DNA of 64,000 nt from Mycobacterium sp. 1164966.3. GTDB taxonomy: Bacteria; Actinomycetota; Actinomycetes; Mycobacteriales; Mycobacteriaceae. The stretch lies in assembly GCF_001665395.1 (NCBI RefSeq), contig NZ_LZSG01000023.1, positions 1 through 64,000 of the forward strand, in the 5' to 3' direction. The notes beneath the pieces are model-generated. The model was not told the DNA's origin, searched no databases, and was given only the letters and a program-made list of their open reading frames with translations. Position 1 is the first letter of the stretch. Each line of letters opens with the position of its first letter. Shown piece after piece: positions 53,584 to 62,753 of the stretch. The translations under genes and the position numbers were made by a program.

Positions 53584-56190
53584 TCAGCCGCCGCCCTTGA
53601 GGCGAATCTTCCAGCGCACGAAGCCCAGGTACACGACGCTGAGTAGTGCCAGCATTCCCATGTCGAACAACCACGCACTGGACGTGTGATGCCAGTGCGA
53701 GTCCTTCGGGACCTGTTTGACCAGCGCCTCCAACTTGAGCAGATCGACGGTGGAAGCCGACGTCGCGAAACCCCACCGCGCCGGCGTGGCCCACGCCATC
53801 TGGTCAAGCCCGACGCGGTTGGTTACCGGAATCATGCCGCCAGAGAACACCAACTGCGACATGACGGCCACCACGAGCAGGGGCATGATCTGTTCGCTGG
53901 TCTTCGCGATAGCCGACAATGCCAAGCCGAGCATCGCCGAAGCGATGCACGTAGCCGCGATGTCGACAAAGAGCTCGAAGCTGGCCTTGCTCAGTACGAC
54001 GGCGCCCTGCGTCGGGCCCGGCTTGCCCAACAGCGCGATGATGACCACGATCGCCGACTGAATGATCGCGAAGACGGTATAAATGCAGACCTTGGCCAGC
54101 AGGTAGGCGGTAGTGGACAACCCAACCGCTTGTTCGCGCAGGAAGATCGCCCGCTCACCGATGAGGTCACGAATGGTCAGCGCGGTCCCCATGAAGACCG
54201 CGCCGACGTTGAGCAGCACCAGGATCTGGCCCGGCTCGGTGGGCGCGTTGCCGAGCGGGTCCGGCATCCCGAAGCCGACGTTGCCGGGCACCGACATCGC
54301 TAGGGCACCCATGATGAACGGCAATATCGCCAAAAAGGCGAAGTAGCCCCGGTCGGAGAGGATCAGCCTCAGCTGCCGCCTCGCGATCGTGGAGAACTGC
54401 CGAAGCAAGCTGGTGTGCGCCGCCGCGCCCAGCTCGGCAGGTTGCTCGGTGGGCGGGGCCGGCGGTGGCGGACCGGTCTGCGCCAGGTAGCGAGCCTTGG
54501 CCCCATCCGGGTCGTCCGCCACCGTGCTGAAGATGTCGGCCCAGTTGGTCGTGCCCATGGACGGGCCGATTTCACTCGGCGGTCCGCAGAACGCCGTCTT
54601 GCCGCCCGGAGCCAGCAGCAGAACCTGATCGCAGACGTCGAGGTAGGTCAGCGAATGGGTGACAACCAGCACCACCCGGCCGGCGTCGGCCAGCTGACGC
54701 AACATGGTCATCACCTGCCGATCCAGGGCGGGGTCCAGCCCGGATGTCGGCTCGTCGAGGATCAGCAGCGACGGTCCGGTCAGCAATTCGAGCGCCACCG
54801 ATGCGCGCTTGCGCTGACCGCCCGACAACTTGTCGACCCGAGTTTCCAGATGCTTGGTCATCTCAAGTTCCTCGAGGACCCGGGCCACCACCTGTTCGCG
54901 GTCCTTCTTAGTGGTGTCCGGCGGCAGACGCAGCTCGGCGGCATACATCAATGCCTGCTTCACGGTCAGTTGGCCGTGCACCACGTCGTCCTGCGGCACC
55001 ATGCCGATCCTGCTGCGCAGCGAGGCGTATTCGGCGTGCACGTTGTGCCCCTCGAACGACACCGTCCCGCTGGTCGGGTGGGTGTACCCGGCCACCAGCT
55101 TGGCGAAGGTCGACTTGCCGGCGCCCGAGGGACCGATGACCGCGGTCAGCATCCCGGGCCGCGCGGCCACGGTGATGTTGTCCAGCAGCGTCTTGTTGCC
55201 GTCGATCGTCCACGTGATCGCCCGCACCTCCAGGCCGCCGGTGCGAGACTCGAGCAAGCTCTCCTCACGACGCGCCAATGTCCCGTTGGCGAAGACCAGG
55301 TCGATGTTGCCGATGGTGACGACGTCGCCTTCTTGCAGCACCGCCGCATAGATCCGGGTGCCGTTGACGAAGGTGCCGTTGATGCTGCGGTTGTCTCGAA
55401 TCTCGGTGCCGTTGGGTGTCGGGATCAGCGTTGCGTGATGGCGCGAGGCCAGTACTTCGGGGATGACGATGTCGTTGTCGTCGGACCGGCCGATCGTGAG
55501 GGCGCCGGCCGCCCCGGCCGCCGCGCCCGCTCTGCTCGGGCGCAGGACCCTCATCATCGACGTCGCGATGTTCGTCCCCTCACCGCCCGCCCGCCGACCC
55601 GCGGGAACCGGGCGGCGTCGGGCCGGCGGACGGTAAACCTGCTGCGCGGGCCCGGCTTTTCCTGGCTGGCGCGGTTGCGGTCCGGTGGATGCGAGTCGCG
55701 GCTGCGGGCCCGAGGGGTGCCTTGCAGGCGCGGTACCCCGGTGCTCGGGCGGTATTCGCGATGTGGGCGGGTCCTGTTCCGGGCCCTGCCATGCCGCGGT
55801 TCCCGGCGCACCGTGGGGTCCGTTAGGCGGGTCGAATATCGGCATCGATGTGGTGTCTGGGGGACGCCCCGCCGAACCCTGATGGCGGCCCACCTCGAAG
55901 GTCAGCGCCGGCCCGTCCGGGTTGCCGATATTGATCCGCTGCCCGTCTTGGATGTCGACGGCAGGTACGCGACGGTTGTCGACGAACAGCCCATTGAGGC
56001 TGTTGTTGTCGACGGCGATCCATCCGTTCTGGTCGTAGCGCACCAAGAGGTGCACCCGAGAAATCGAAGGATCCGCAACACGGACGTCTGCCCGCAGATC
56101 CCGGCCGATGGCTACATCGTTGCCTGCCGCGAAAGTGCGCTCGGCTCCGTCATAGCGGATGGTCAGCACAGGAGGGGTTGGTCGGCTCAT
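53584..56190 (-). CDS. FHA-domain ABC exporter, Rv1747-like
   Basis: An 868-residue half ABC transporter with two N-terminal FHA domains, the architecture and length of M. tuberculosis Rv1747, reported to export phosphatidylinositol mannosides. FHA1 (~15-100) has GRDLRADVRVADPSISRVH and NSLNG; FHA2 (~240-325) has GRSDDNDIVIPEVLASRHH and NGTFVNG. A Pro-rich linker joins them. The ATPase shows GPSGAGKST, LSGGQRK and LLILDEPTSGLD, and the C-terminal domain has about six transmembrane helices. FHA domains bind phosphothreonine of a PknF-type kinase. The start at 56190 is chosen by homology; the frame is open upstream. Confidence 0.92.
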   Translation of the reverse strand: MSRPTPPVLTIRYDGAERTFAAGNDVAIGRDLRADVRVADPSISRVHLLVRYDQNGWIAVDNNSLNGLFVDNRRVPAVDIQDGQRINIGNPDGPALTFEVGRHQGSAGRPPDTTSMPIFDPPNGPHGAPGTAAWQGPEQDPPTSRIPPEHRGTAPARHPSGPQPRLASTGPQPRQPGKAGPAQQVYRPPARRRPVPAGRRAGGEGTNIATSMMRVLRPSRAGAAAGAAGALTIGRSDDNDIVIPEVLASRHHATLIPTPNGTEIRDNRSINGTFVNGTRIYAAVLQEGDVVTIGNIDLVFANGTLARREESLLESRTGGLEVRAITWTIDGNKTLLDNITVAARPGMLTAVIGPSGAGKSTFAKLVAGYTHPTSGTVSFEGHNVHAEYASLRSRIGMVPQDDVVHGQLTVKQALMYAAELRLPPDTTKKDREQVVARVLEELEMTKHLETRVDKLSGGQRKRASVALELLTGPSLLILDEPTSGLDPALDRQVMTMLRQLADAGRVVLVVTHSLTYLDVCDQVLLLAPGGKTAFCGPPSEIGPSMGTTNWADIFSTVADDPDGAKARYLAQTGPPPPAPPTEQPAELGAAAHTSLLRQFSTIARRQLRLILSDRGYFAFLAILPFIMGALAMSVPGNVGFGMPDPLGNAPTEPGQILVLLNVGAVFMGTALTIRDLIGERAIFLREQAVGLSTTAYLLAKVCIYTVFAIIQSAIVVIIALLGKPGPTQGAVVLSKASFELFVDIAATCIASAMLGLALSAIAKTSEQIMPLLVVAVMSQLVFSGGMIPVTNRVGLDQMAWATPARWGFATSASTVDLLKLEALVKQVPKDSHWHHTSSAWLFDMGMLALLSVVYLGFVRWKIRLKGGG

Positions 56191-56413
56191 CGGCACCGCC
56201 TGTATCGGCTCAGGGCACATCCGGAAAGGTCGATCGTCAGTCCCTTCGGGGTGTGCGCAATGTCCCCTACCCGGCCGATCATGACACTTCGACGTGCGGC
56301 CGCGTCGCAAACTGGTAGTATTCAGATGTGGGTTTTACCCCAAATGGCCATAACCCTATTACCCACGGTTGCGCCGTTGGATACCATAGAGCCCGTCGCG
56401 AGAGAGGTGCATC

Positions 56414-56680
56414 ATGAGCGGTTCGAACCGCTTCGTCGGTGAGGTCGAAGTCGACCCCCGGCGTCGCATTTCCCTGGGTAAGGCCGGAAAACCCAGTCAC
56501 AAGCGGTACCGGGTGGAGGAAGACGAAATGGGTGTACTGACTCTCACGCCGGTGGTCAGCGTGCCCGTCACCCTGATCGCCGATCGCCTTCGGCGGGCAG
56601 TCGAATTGGCGGATTCCGGGAAGCTCGTCCCCCGCCCGGAGAAGTCGAAGCGAGCCACCGCTCAAAGGGCAGCCCGGTAA
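56414..56680 (+). CDS. Small AbrB-like (swapped-hairpin) protein
   Basis: An 88-residue basic protein. GEVEVDPRRRISLGKAG and VEEDEMGVLTLTPVVSV look like the two beta-hairpins of an AbrB/SpoVT-type domain (VxxDxxGRxxLP pattern). The C-terminus is Lys/Arg rich. AbrB-like proteins bind DNA and commonly serve as antitoxins or regulators. The next gene starts 4 nt after the stop, so the pair is co-translated. GAGAGGTG precedes the ATG. Confidence 0.6.
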   Translation: MSGSNRFVGEVEVDPRRRISLGKAGKPSHKRYRVEEDEMGVLTLTPVVSVPVTLIADRLRRAVELADSGKLVPRPEKSKRATAQRAAR

Positions 56681-56683
56681 CCG

Positions 56684-57454
56684 GTGGACGACGCGGGGCC
56701 CCGCGCACCTCTGCAAGAGGGCCGGCAATTGCCTGCGCGAGGACGTCGGCTGGCGCGAACCGGCCGAAAGTACCGACTGTCCGCGGTCGGATTTGTCGAC
56801 ACTCTCGGAGCTAAGGCCTTCGCCGAGAACGAGGTCTTCATGAATGCGGTCGCATTCATGGTCGATCGGCAGGAACAGATCAACCTCACTCGGCCAGCGG
56901 CGAATCCGCTACGCACGTCGTATTTCTCGGACAATATCGGAGCGTCGATTGTCATCGACGGCCTGGACGACGAGCAGCAGCAACGAGCCGTCTGCCAGGT
57001 ATTGCGACTTCTCGCCGGCATCCAGCTGTCTTACCTGCTGGAATTTTCGATCCTGTGCCGTGGCGGCGTCGCCATCGGCCAGTGTTTCCACGGCAAGAAC
57101 GTGTTGTTCGGGCCGGCACTGGTCGAAGCGTATCTGCTGGAACAAATTGCCGGCTGCCCCCGGATAGCCCTGTCGGCCGACGCGGAACGCCTTGCCGACG
57201 ATGATGTCGTACCGCTGCTACCACCAGAGCCGTTGTTCGACCGCGGCGGCAAGCCCATGGGCATGGCGCGGTCCATCGATTTCATGGCGGCGGAATTGCC
57301 GCCGGCGGGGCCGGCACGTTCGACGTACATCGCCGGTTTGGCGGATGCTATTGCAAGAGGCGTCCACGAGTCAGCCGACTGCAGCACCGATGTGCTTTCC
57401 AAGTGGCGATGGACCTTGCGCCGGCTGGAAGCGCTGAAGCGTGAAGTGGGCTAA
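56684..57454 (+). CDS. Class III cyclase-fold-like protein of unknown function
   Basis: A 256-residue protein from a GTG start. The pattern SAVGFVDTLGAK (metal-Asp position), SYFSDNIGASIV (second Asp), ILCRGGVAIGQ and NVLFGPALVEAYLLEQIAGCPRIALS follows, in order, the FxDIxGF, GD, RxGxxxG and GxxVNxAARL motifs of class III nucleotidyl cyclases, but in a diverged form. I infer a cyclase-like fold; activity is not established. It is coupled to the AbrB-like gene, 4 nt upstream. Similar FxDxLG proteins occur in accessory and defence-type loci. Confidence 0.55.
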   Translation: MDDAGPRAPLQEGRQLPARGRRLARTGRKYRLSAVGFVDTLGAKAFAENEVFMNAVAFMVDRQEQINLTRPAANPLRTSYFSDNIGASIVIDGLDDEQQQRAVCQVLRLLAGIQLSYLLEFSILCRGGVAIGQCFHGKNVLFGPALVEAYLLEQIAGCPRIALSADAERLADDDVVPLLPPEPLFDRGGKPMGMARSIDFMAAELPPAGPARSTYIAGLADAIARGVHESADCSTDVLSKWRWTLRRLEALKREVG

Positions 57455-57732
57455 TCGTCAAAGAGAAAGTCGAGAATTATCGGGCCTCGCCGGGTATCGA
57501 GTGACCAGTAGATCCACAAACTTGGCGTGCCCAACTCGACGAGCGTGCGCCGGACGGGTCGCGTGACCCCGGGCAGGCGGACTTCCTGAGCCTTTTCCCA
57601 AGCGGCCGCGGGATCGTCCTCGATTTCGTCGAGCAATTCGATCGCGCGCAGCAGTGGGCCTTGTCGGCGGTGTGGTTCGAAGAGGGCATCCCAAGACTCT
57701 TCCGCCAGCTCGGTCCACCACATCCGCGGCAT
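57451..57732 (-). CDS. Small conserved hypothetical protein
   Basis: A 93-residue protein: WWTELAEESWDALFEPHRRQG, then RAIELLDEIEDDPAAAWEKAQ, and a beta-rich end SLWIYWSLDTRRGPIILDFLF. The layout of helix-helix-strands resembles small RelE-like folds but no toxin residue set is recognisable. The stop overlaps the stop of the cyclase-like gene on the other strand by 4 nt (tail to tail). Function unknown. Confidence 0.55.
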   Translation of the reverse strand: MPRMWWTELAEESWDALFEPHRRQGPLLRAIELLDEIEDDPAAAWEKAQEVRLPGVTRPVRRTLVELGTPSLWIYWSLDTRRGPIILDFLFDD

Positions 57733-57794
57733 GCTACCCCCATACCCGATTGGGGCTTGGGTTTACAGCTCAGCTAGCCGCGCGGGGTCATGGC

Positions 57795-59306
57795 ATGTTG
57801 GACTTTCTTGAGTTCTCCCCTCGAATGGACCGCACGTTGAATCTGTTTACGGTGCTCGACCAAGCCGCTGCGCGCTTCCCCAATCGCGGCGCTCTCTACC
57901 ACGGGGAACGCCGCCTGTGTACATGGCAAGAGTTGCGGGACCGCGCGCTGCGCATCGCGGCGGGGATCCGTCAGCGTTACCCTGCGGGTGCGCGAATAGC
58001 CGTCGCCAGCGAGAACCGTCCCGAGATTGTCGAGCTGATGTTCGCCGTCTGGGCAGCCGAGTGTGTGCTGGTCCCAATCAATTACAAACTCCATCCCCGA
58101 GAGATGGCGCTGATCATTGACGATGCGGGCGTGTCGCAGGTGTTCGCTTCGCGCAAGATTGCTTCCGGGTTGGTCACCAATGTTCCGACAGAAGCGCTTG
58201 ACGCAGAGTGCTTTTCGCGGTGGCGTGCGACAACCCCCTTCGTTGCGCCAGCAAGCGATTCAGCGGCCCTGGCGTGGCTGTTCTATACCAGCGGAACGAC
58301 CGGGCACTCCAAAGGCGCCATGCTGTCGCATCGCAGCCTGACCGCGATGACGGTCGCTCATCTCGCCGATATCGACGACCCCGACGAGGAATGCAGCCTC
58401 ATCCATGCGGCTCCGATGTCACACGGGTCCGGGCTGTACGTCCTGCCTTATGTGCTGCGCGGTGCCCGGCAAGTGGTGCCGTCATCGGGTGGCTTCGATC
58501 CCGACGAGTTCCTCGATCTGTGCGGGCACCACCCGGGTTCCAGCTCGTTCTTGGCGCCGACCATGGTGCAGCGACTCGTCGAGACGGGCCGAAGCCGTCC
58601 GGCCAATCTGCGCACCATCGTCTATGGGGGCGGCCCCATGTATGTCGAAAGCCTGAAGAAGGCGATGGCAGCATTCGGACCGGTGTTCGCGCAGATCTAC
58701 GGCCAGGGCGAGTCGCCGATGACCATCACCGGTCTGCGCCGTGGCGACCACGAGACGGCCGACGACTCGATCCTCGGTTCTGTCGGCTACGCCCGGTCTG
58801 GCATGGAGGTTGCGGTGCTGCATGCGGACGGAGGGCCGGCGGCTGTCGACGAGGTGGGCGAAATCGTCTGCCGCGGAGACGCTCTCATGTCCGGCTACTG
58901 GAACAACCCGGCGGCCACGCGCGAGACGCTGAAGAACGGCTGGATGTACACCGGCGACATGGGGTCGTTCGACGCGCGCGGCTACCTCACCCTGCGCGAC
59001 CGATCGAAGGACGTCGTGATCAGTGGCGGAAGCAACATCTACCCGCGCGAGGTCGAGGAAGTGCTGCTCGAGCATCCCGGTGTGGCGGAGGCGTGTGTGG
59101 TCGGCAGTCCTGATCCCGAATGGGGTGAGGTGGTGGTGGCGTTCATTGTCGGATCAGCAGCAGCCGACGAACTGGACACGCACATGCTGCAACGCATCGC
59201 GCGGTTCAAGCGGCCCAAAAGGTACGTGTTTGTCGACGAGCTGCCGAAGAATAGTTACGGCAAGGTTTTGAAGCGCGAACTACGAAATCGGTTGGCGGAC
59301 TGTTGA
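57795..59306 (+). CDS. Acyl-CoA synthetase (AMP-binding)
   Basis: A ~503-residue adenylating enzyme. The AMP-binding loop YTSGTTGHSKGAMLSH, the YGQGESPM motif (usually YGQTE), the YTGDMGSFD and DRSKDVVISGGSNIYPREVE hinge and C-terminal PKNSYGKVLK with the catalytic lysine are present. It activates a carboxylic acid as acyl-AMP and then acyl-CoA; fatty or aromatic acid is not decided. The ATG at 57795 is chosen; 57825 is an alternative. Its Gly in place of Thr in YGQTE is a minor deviation. Confidence 0.9.
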   Translation: MLDFLEFSPRMDRTLNLFTVLDQAAARFPNRGALYHGERRLCTWQELRDRALRIAAGIRQRYPAGARIAVASENRPEIVELMFAVWAAECVLVPINYKLHPREMALIIDDAGVSQVFASRKIASGLVTNVPTEALDAECFSRWRATTPFVAPASDSAALAWLFYTSGTTGHSKGAMLSHRSLTAMTVAHLADIDDPDEECSLIHAAPMSHGSGLYVLPYVLRGARQVVPSSGGFDPDEFLDLCGHHPGSSSFLAPTMVQRLVETGRSRPANLRTIVYGGGPMYVESLKKAMAAFGPVFAQIYGQGESPMTITGLRRGDHETADDSILGSVGYARSGMEVAVLHADGGPAAVDEVGEIVCRGDALMSGYWNNPAATRETLKNGWMYTGDMGSFDARGYLTLRDRSKDVVISGGSNIYPREVEEVLLEHPGVAEACVVGSPDPEWGEVVVAFIVGSAAADELDTHMLQRIARFKRPKRYVFVDELPKNSYGKVLKRELRNRLADC

Positions 59307-59360
59307 GTCACACCGGCCACTCAAGTACCAAAAAATGTTGGCATGTTGTGGTCTGCAATT

Positions 59361-59380
59361 TGATAGTGCCAGCGCTATCA
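59361..59380. promoter_or_regulatory. 20-bp imperfect palindrome between convergent genes
   Basis: TGATAGTGCCAGCGCTATCA has perfect outer 6-base arms (TGATAG/CTATCA) and imperfect centre. It looks like a TetR-type operator. It lies in the 141-nt gap between the acyl-CoA synthetase and the truncated amidohydrolase, where no promoter is expected, so it may be left over from a deleted gene. Confidence 0.4.
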
Positions 59381-59447
59381 GAAATCACTGGCCAACGCCT
59401 GCAGGGACAGAAGTGACCGATGTGACGGGTGCCGCTGGGACCCTCAG

Positions 59448-59786
59448 TCATAACCCAACCAGCCGAGCGGGGTGACGGGCCGCGAGGGTCGCCACCGGTG
59501 CGTTGTTCACGAAAGTGACACCACACGTAGACTTTTCGTCAAATCCCGTGATCAGGCTGCGGCTGATGCCGGCAGCGTCAAGGGACTCCAAGATTCGGTC
59601 GTCTGTCCATCGGCGTGACTCTACGTAGTCGCTGAACTGCTCGGCGCTGATCGTTGTCTTGGTAAGGACCTCGAAGTACGACAGCAGTTCAGAAGGAAAA
59701 CCGGCCCGAAGGTCGTCGATGATCTCGCAAGAGGGAACAAACGGTGCCCACATGTCAATGACAGGGACGCGGACGGTGCCGGTCAT
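59448..59786 (-). pseudogene. Amidohydrolase, N-terminal fragment only
   Basis: The 112 codons read like the start of an amidohydrolase family 2 (TIM-barrel) enzyme: VIDMWAPFVPSCEIIDD, SLDAAGISRSLITGFDEKSTC, FVNNAPVATLAARHPARLVGL. The rest of the barrel is missing and the reading stops at about 59448; no further family sequence is visible in 59308-59447. The ATG overlaps the stop of the crotonase gene (ATGA). Truncation by deletion is the simplest explanation. Confidence 0.65.
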
Positions 59787-60511
59787 GACTTCTGGCGGGG
59801 GCCGACGGGACCTCGCAGGAACTCATCGAAGACCGCGTCGTGCTCCGCGGCAAACGCCTCCTCGAATGTCGCACTGGGACTGCTGATCAGGTAGCGCTTT
59901 GTACACTCGAGCGCGGCCTGCGGCGCCTCGATGATGGTGCGTGCCATCGCAGAAGCATCATCGACTACCCGGGTGGGGTGGGTAATGCTGTTGACCAGGC
60001 CGATTCGTAGCGCCTCGTGCACGTCGATCCGCCGCCCGGTCAGGCACAGGTCGCGCGCAATACCCATCCCCACAATCCATTGCAGTGGGGTAAACAACGG
60101 CGGCGCACCGAACTTGATCTCGGGGTGCCCGAATACCGCAGTGTCCGAGGCGATCCGGAAGTCGCACAGCACGCACAGGTCCATGCCGCCGGCCACCGCC
60201 GGGCCGTTGACAGCGGCCACCAACGGCTTCGGGAACTGCCAGACGGCAAGGTGATAGCGATGTGAGCTGTCCTTGATTCGTGGCGCAAGATCGGCTCGCG
60301 CGAATTCGTCAAGGTCGAACCCGGCGCAGAACGTCGATCCTGCACCGGTGAGAACGACTGCGCGAACCGTCGGATCCGTCGCCCAGCTATCGAGCTGTTC
60401 GGTGATCTCGTTACGAAGCTTGATAGAGAGCGCATTGCGTCGCTCTGGCCGGGTCAGGGTGAGTGTCGCGACACCGTCGTCGGCAACCTCTGTGGCAATA
60501 TCGCGGTTCAT
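59783..60511 (-). CDS. Enoyl-CoA hydratase/isomerase family protein
   Basis: A 242-residue crotonase-fold protein. The oxyanion-hole segments are AGSTFCAGFDLDEF and VNGPAVAGGMDLCVLCD, followed by FGHPEIKFGAPPLFTP. Glu in HPEIKFG occupies a catalytic Glu position, while the second Glu of hydratases is not clear, so isomerase or another crotonase activity is possible. It is coupled through a 4-nt overlap to the truncated amidohydrolase. This combination of crotonase and amidohydrolase is common in lipid or aromatic catabolism. Confidence 0.86.
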   Translation of the reverse strand: MNRDIATEVADDGVATLTLTRPERRNALSIKLRNEITEQLDSWATDPTVRAVVLTGAGSTFCAGFDLDEFARADLAPRIKDSSHRYHLAVWQFPKPLVAAVNGPAVAGGMDLCVLCDFRIASDTAVFGHPEIKFGAPPLFTPLQWIVGMGIARDLCLTGRRIDVHEALRIGLVNSITHPTRVVDDASAMARTIIEAPQAALECTKRYLISSPSATFEEAFAAEHDAVFDEFLRGPVGPRQKS

Positions 60512-60602
60512 CAGCTAAGGGTGAACCGTCCACACCGGCCGCGGCAACCGCGTTGCGACAAATTTCGAGGTGGGACCGCGTTTGCTGTGGCATTCTGCGT
60601 TA

Positions 60603-60872
60603 GTGTCCGCTGGTCGAACTGGTCCGCCGTCGGGAATCGTGACGTTCTTGTTCACCGATGTGGAGGGTGCGACGCGTCGGTGGGAAGCAGACCCAGGCGG
60701 GATGCGGGCTGCGCTGGCTGACCACGATCAAACTCTGCGCCAGGCGATTGAGTCGCGGGAGGGTTGCTTGTTCAAGCACACCGGCGACGGTGTTTGTGCC
60801 GCGAACTACACATATCAACAAATCAGCCAAGCCCGAGCAGAACTTGAGCGCGTTCGCGGCACTAGCTCCTAA
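60603..60872 (+). pseudogene. Adenylate cyclase N-terminal fragment
   Basis: A ~90-codon frame from a GTG: GIVTFLFTDVEGATRRWEAD, ALADHDQTLRQAIESREG and FKHTGDG are the first half of a class III cyclase domain of the type fused to ATPase/LuxR regulators in mycobacteria. After GDGVCAA the sequence becomes unrelated and stops at 60872. The second half of the domain and ATPase are absent, so this is a relic. It overlaps the stop of the convergent kinase gene by 4 nt. Confidence 0.7.
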
Positions 60873-62707
60873 TCTCCTGCGCGCGTGTAGATTTCATTGA
60901 AATCCACGCTCATCGCGCAATTCCCGGTCTGTTCGTGGTGGCCGTGACCGGTGAGCCGAGTGATGGGATTCTGCGGAGGTTGCGGCATCGGAAGCTGCGC
61001 AGAGGTTTTCACGTGGAGGTTGCGGCAGCCGGTGAACTCCTCAGGGTGCTGAATGTCGAGCACCCAGTTCCCGCCGCTGAATACCAGCGGTGTGTCGGCG
61101 GTCAGAGAGTGGAAATAGCTCATGCACCGCTCACCGGTGCGTAGACAGTCGGTGACGACCGCCTGGTTTTCCTGTTGTGGCGCAAGCCTGCTCGAGAAGG
61201 TCCGGGCAATGTGATAACGACCGTGCAGCGCTTCGGCCGGCGACGCCACCCGCGGCGGTAGAGCGGACGGGTCGGGAAGGCTGTTGACGTCGACATCTCC
61301 GATGCGCGTGAACGTCACGGAACGCTTTTGGTTGCAGGCATTGGCCGCGGCGCCGCGGTACTCGCCGGTGAGGTTGCCGTCAGCGCCAGGTTGTAGCGTG
61401 ATCACTTCCCAGATTTCAGCGGCCATGCCGCGACACTGGTTCGGGTCGAGGGTTACGGCCACCCAGCGCCCGTCCACTTGGTCGAAGACCGAGGACGAAG
61501 CAAGGCTGGCTCCGCCGGTCAGCATCGACGCCGTCGCGACGCACCCGTTGGAGCGACACACCGACCGGACCGCGTAAGTCGCCGACATCGGACCCGAACC
61601 CGGGCCCGGCTTGCCGTCCAGCGTGCTTCCCTCGCCGAGTTGCGCCTGGTAAACGCCGGTAAAGGGGCCGTTGTTGACGGCGGTCGACGGAGTTGGCGGG
61701 GCGACGGCAGGCGCGCCGGTTGCACTCGGGTTGTGCTTGTGGGTGACCTTGACCGCCGCGAAAACACCGCCCGCGATCAGCAACGCGACGGCCCCCAATA
61801 CGGCGATCAGCACACGAGCCCGCTTGCGAGAAGGCGCATCCGGGCGACCCACCGCGCCGCCGTCCGGTGTATTCAGGAACCGGCCCAGCTGGTCGGTGAA
61901 CTCCTGACAGCTGCCAAATCGACCGGACGGCTCTTTGGCCATGGCTGTGGCGAATACCGGGTCCAGCGCGGCCAAGTCGGGCCGGACCGCACCTATCGAC
62001 GGCGGCGGAGCGCTGACATGGCGGGTGATCACCACCGCGGGATTGGACTCGCCATAGGGCGGCTTGCCGGTCAGTAGCTGAAAAGCCGTGCACGCCAGCG
62101 CATATTGATCGGTGCGCCCATCAACCCGTTCGCCCTTCAGCTGCTCGGGCGCGGCGTAGGCGACTGTGCCTAAAGTCATGTTGGTCGCCGTCAGACCCGC
62201 CGCGTCATCCATGTGGCGCGCGATGCCGAAGTCAGCCAGGTAGACCCACCGCAGCTGTCCCTCAGCATCGGCCAATAAGATGTTGGCCGGCTTGACGTCA
62301 CGATGCAGCAGCCCTCGATTGTGTGCATAATCCAGCGCCGAACCAACGGCGGCGATGATCGGCACCACCTCGCCCTGCGGCATTCCGTTCGGACAGTGCT
62401 CACGCAGCAGCCGCGCCGCATCAGTACCGGGGACGTAATCCATGGAAATCCAGAACTGTCCGTCCTCTTCGCCGCGGTCATGAATTCGGACAATGTGCGG
62501 ATGAGACAGCCCCGCCGCCAGCTCGGCCTCGCGCATGAACCGGGCCCGAAACTCCGGATCAACGGTCAGATCCGGCGGTAGCACCTTCAGCGCGTCCGCA
62601 CGCCGCAACCGCGGATGCGAGGCCAGATACACCGCTCCCATCCCACCCGCACCCAATATCCGCAGGATCGTGTACCCGGCGAACACCTGACCAACCTCGA
62701 GTGGCAT
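60869..62707 (-). CDS. PknF-like receptor Ser/Thr kinase
   Basis: A 612-residue transmembrane kinase. MPLEVGQVFAGYTILR, GAGGMGAVYLA, the ATP lysine in DALKVL, HRDVKPANILL, DFGIARH, and LTATNMTLGTVAYAAPEQ are complete and closely like M. tuberculosis PknF (Rv1746). The start at 62707 is set by this match. One transmembrane helix (LIAVLGAVALLIAGGVFAAV) is followed by a ~270-residue ectodomain with VRSVCRSNGCVATA, HGRYHIARTF and CLRTGERCMSYF segments. Activation-loop Thr pairs (LTATNMT) suggest autophosphorylation. It is probably a partner of the FHA-ABC exporter 5 kb away, though not adjacent. The downstream neighbour is a tandem paralogue. Confidence 0.9.
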   Translation of the reverse strand: MPLEVGQVFAGYTILRILGAGGMGAVYLASHPRLRRADALKVLPPDLTVDPEFRARFMREAELAAGLSHPHIVRIHDRGEEDGQFWISMDYVPGTDAARLLREHCPNGMPQGEVVPIIAAVGSALDYAHNRGLLHRDVKPANILLADAEGQLRWVYLADFGIARHMDDAAGLTATNMTLGTVAYAAPEQLKGERVDGRTDQYALACTAFQLLTGKPPYGESNPAVVITRHVSAPPPSIGAVRPDLAALDPVFATAMAKEPSGRFGSCQEFTDQLGRFLNTPDGGAVGRPDAPSRKRARVLIAVLGAVALLIAGGVFAAVKVTHKHNPSATGAPAVAPPTPSTAVNNGPFTGVYQAQLGEGSTLDGKPGPGSGPMSATYAVRSVCRSNGCVATASMLTGGASLASSSVFDQVDGRWVAVTLDPNQCRGMAAEIWEVITLQPGADGNLTGEYRGAAANACNQKRSVTFTRIGDVDVNSLPDPSALPPRVASPAEALHGRYHIARTFSSRLAPQQENQAVVTDCLRTGERCMSYFHSLTADTPLVFSGGNWVLDIQHPEEFTGCRNLHVKTSAQLPMPQPPQNPITRLTGHGHHEQTGNCAMSVDFNEIYTRAGD

Positions 62708-62753
62708 TGCCAAATCGTAGATCTTGTCATTTCCGGTCGCGGCCGAATTGGGG

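Noticed and set aside
54415..56442. A 675-codon plus-strand frame opposite the FHA-ABC exporter
   Set aside because: Composition reflects the antisense of a high-GC gene; no domain or ribosome site.
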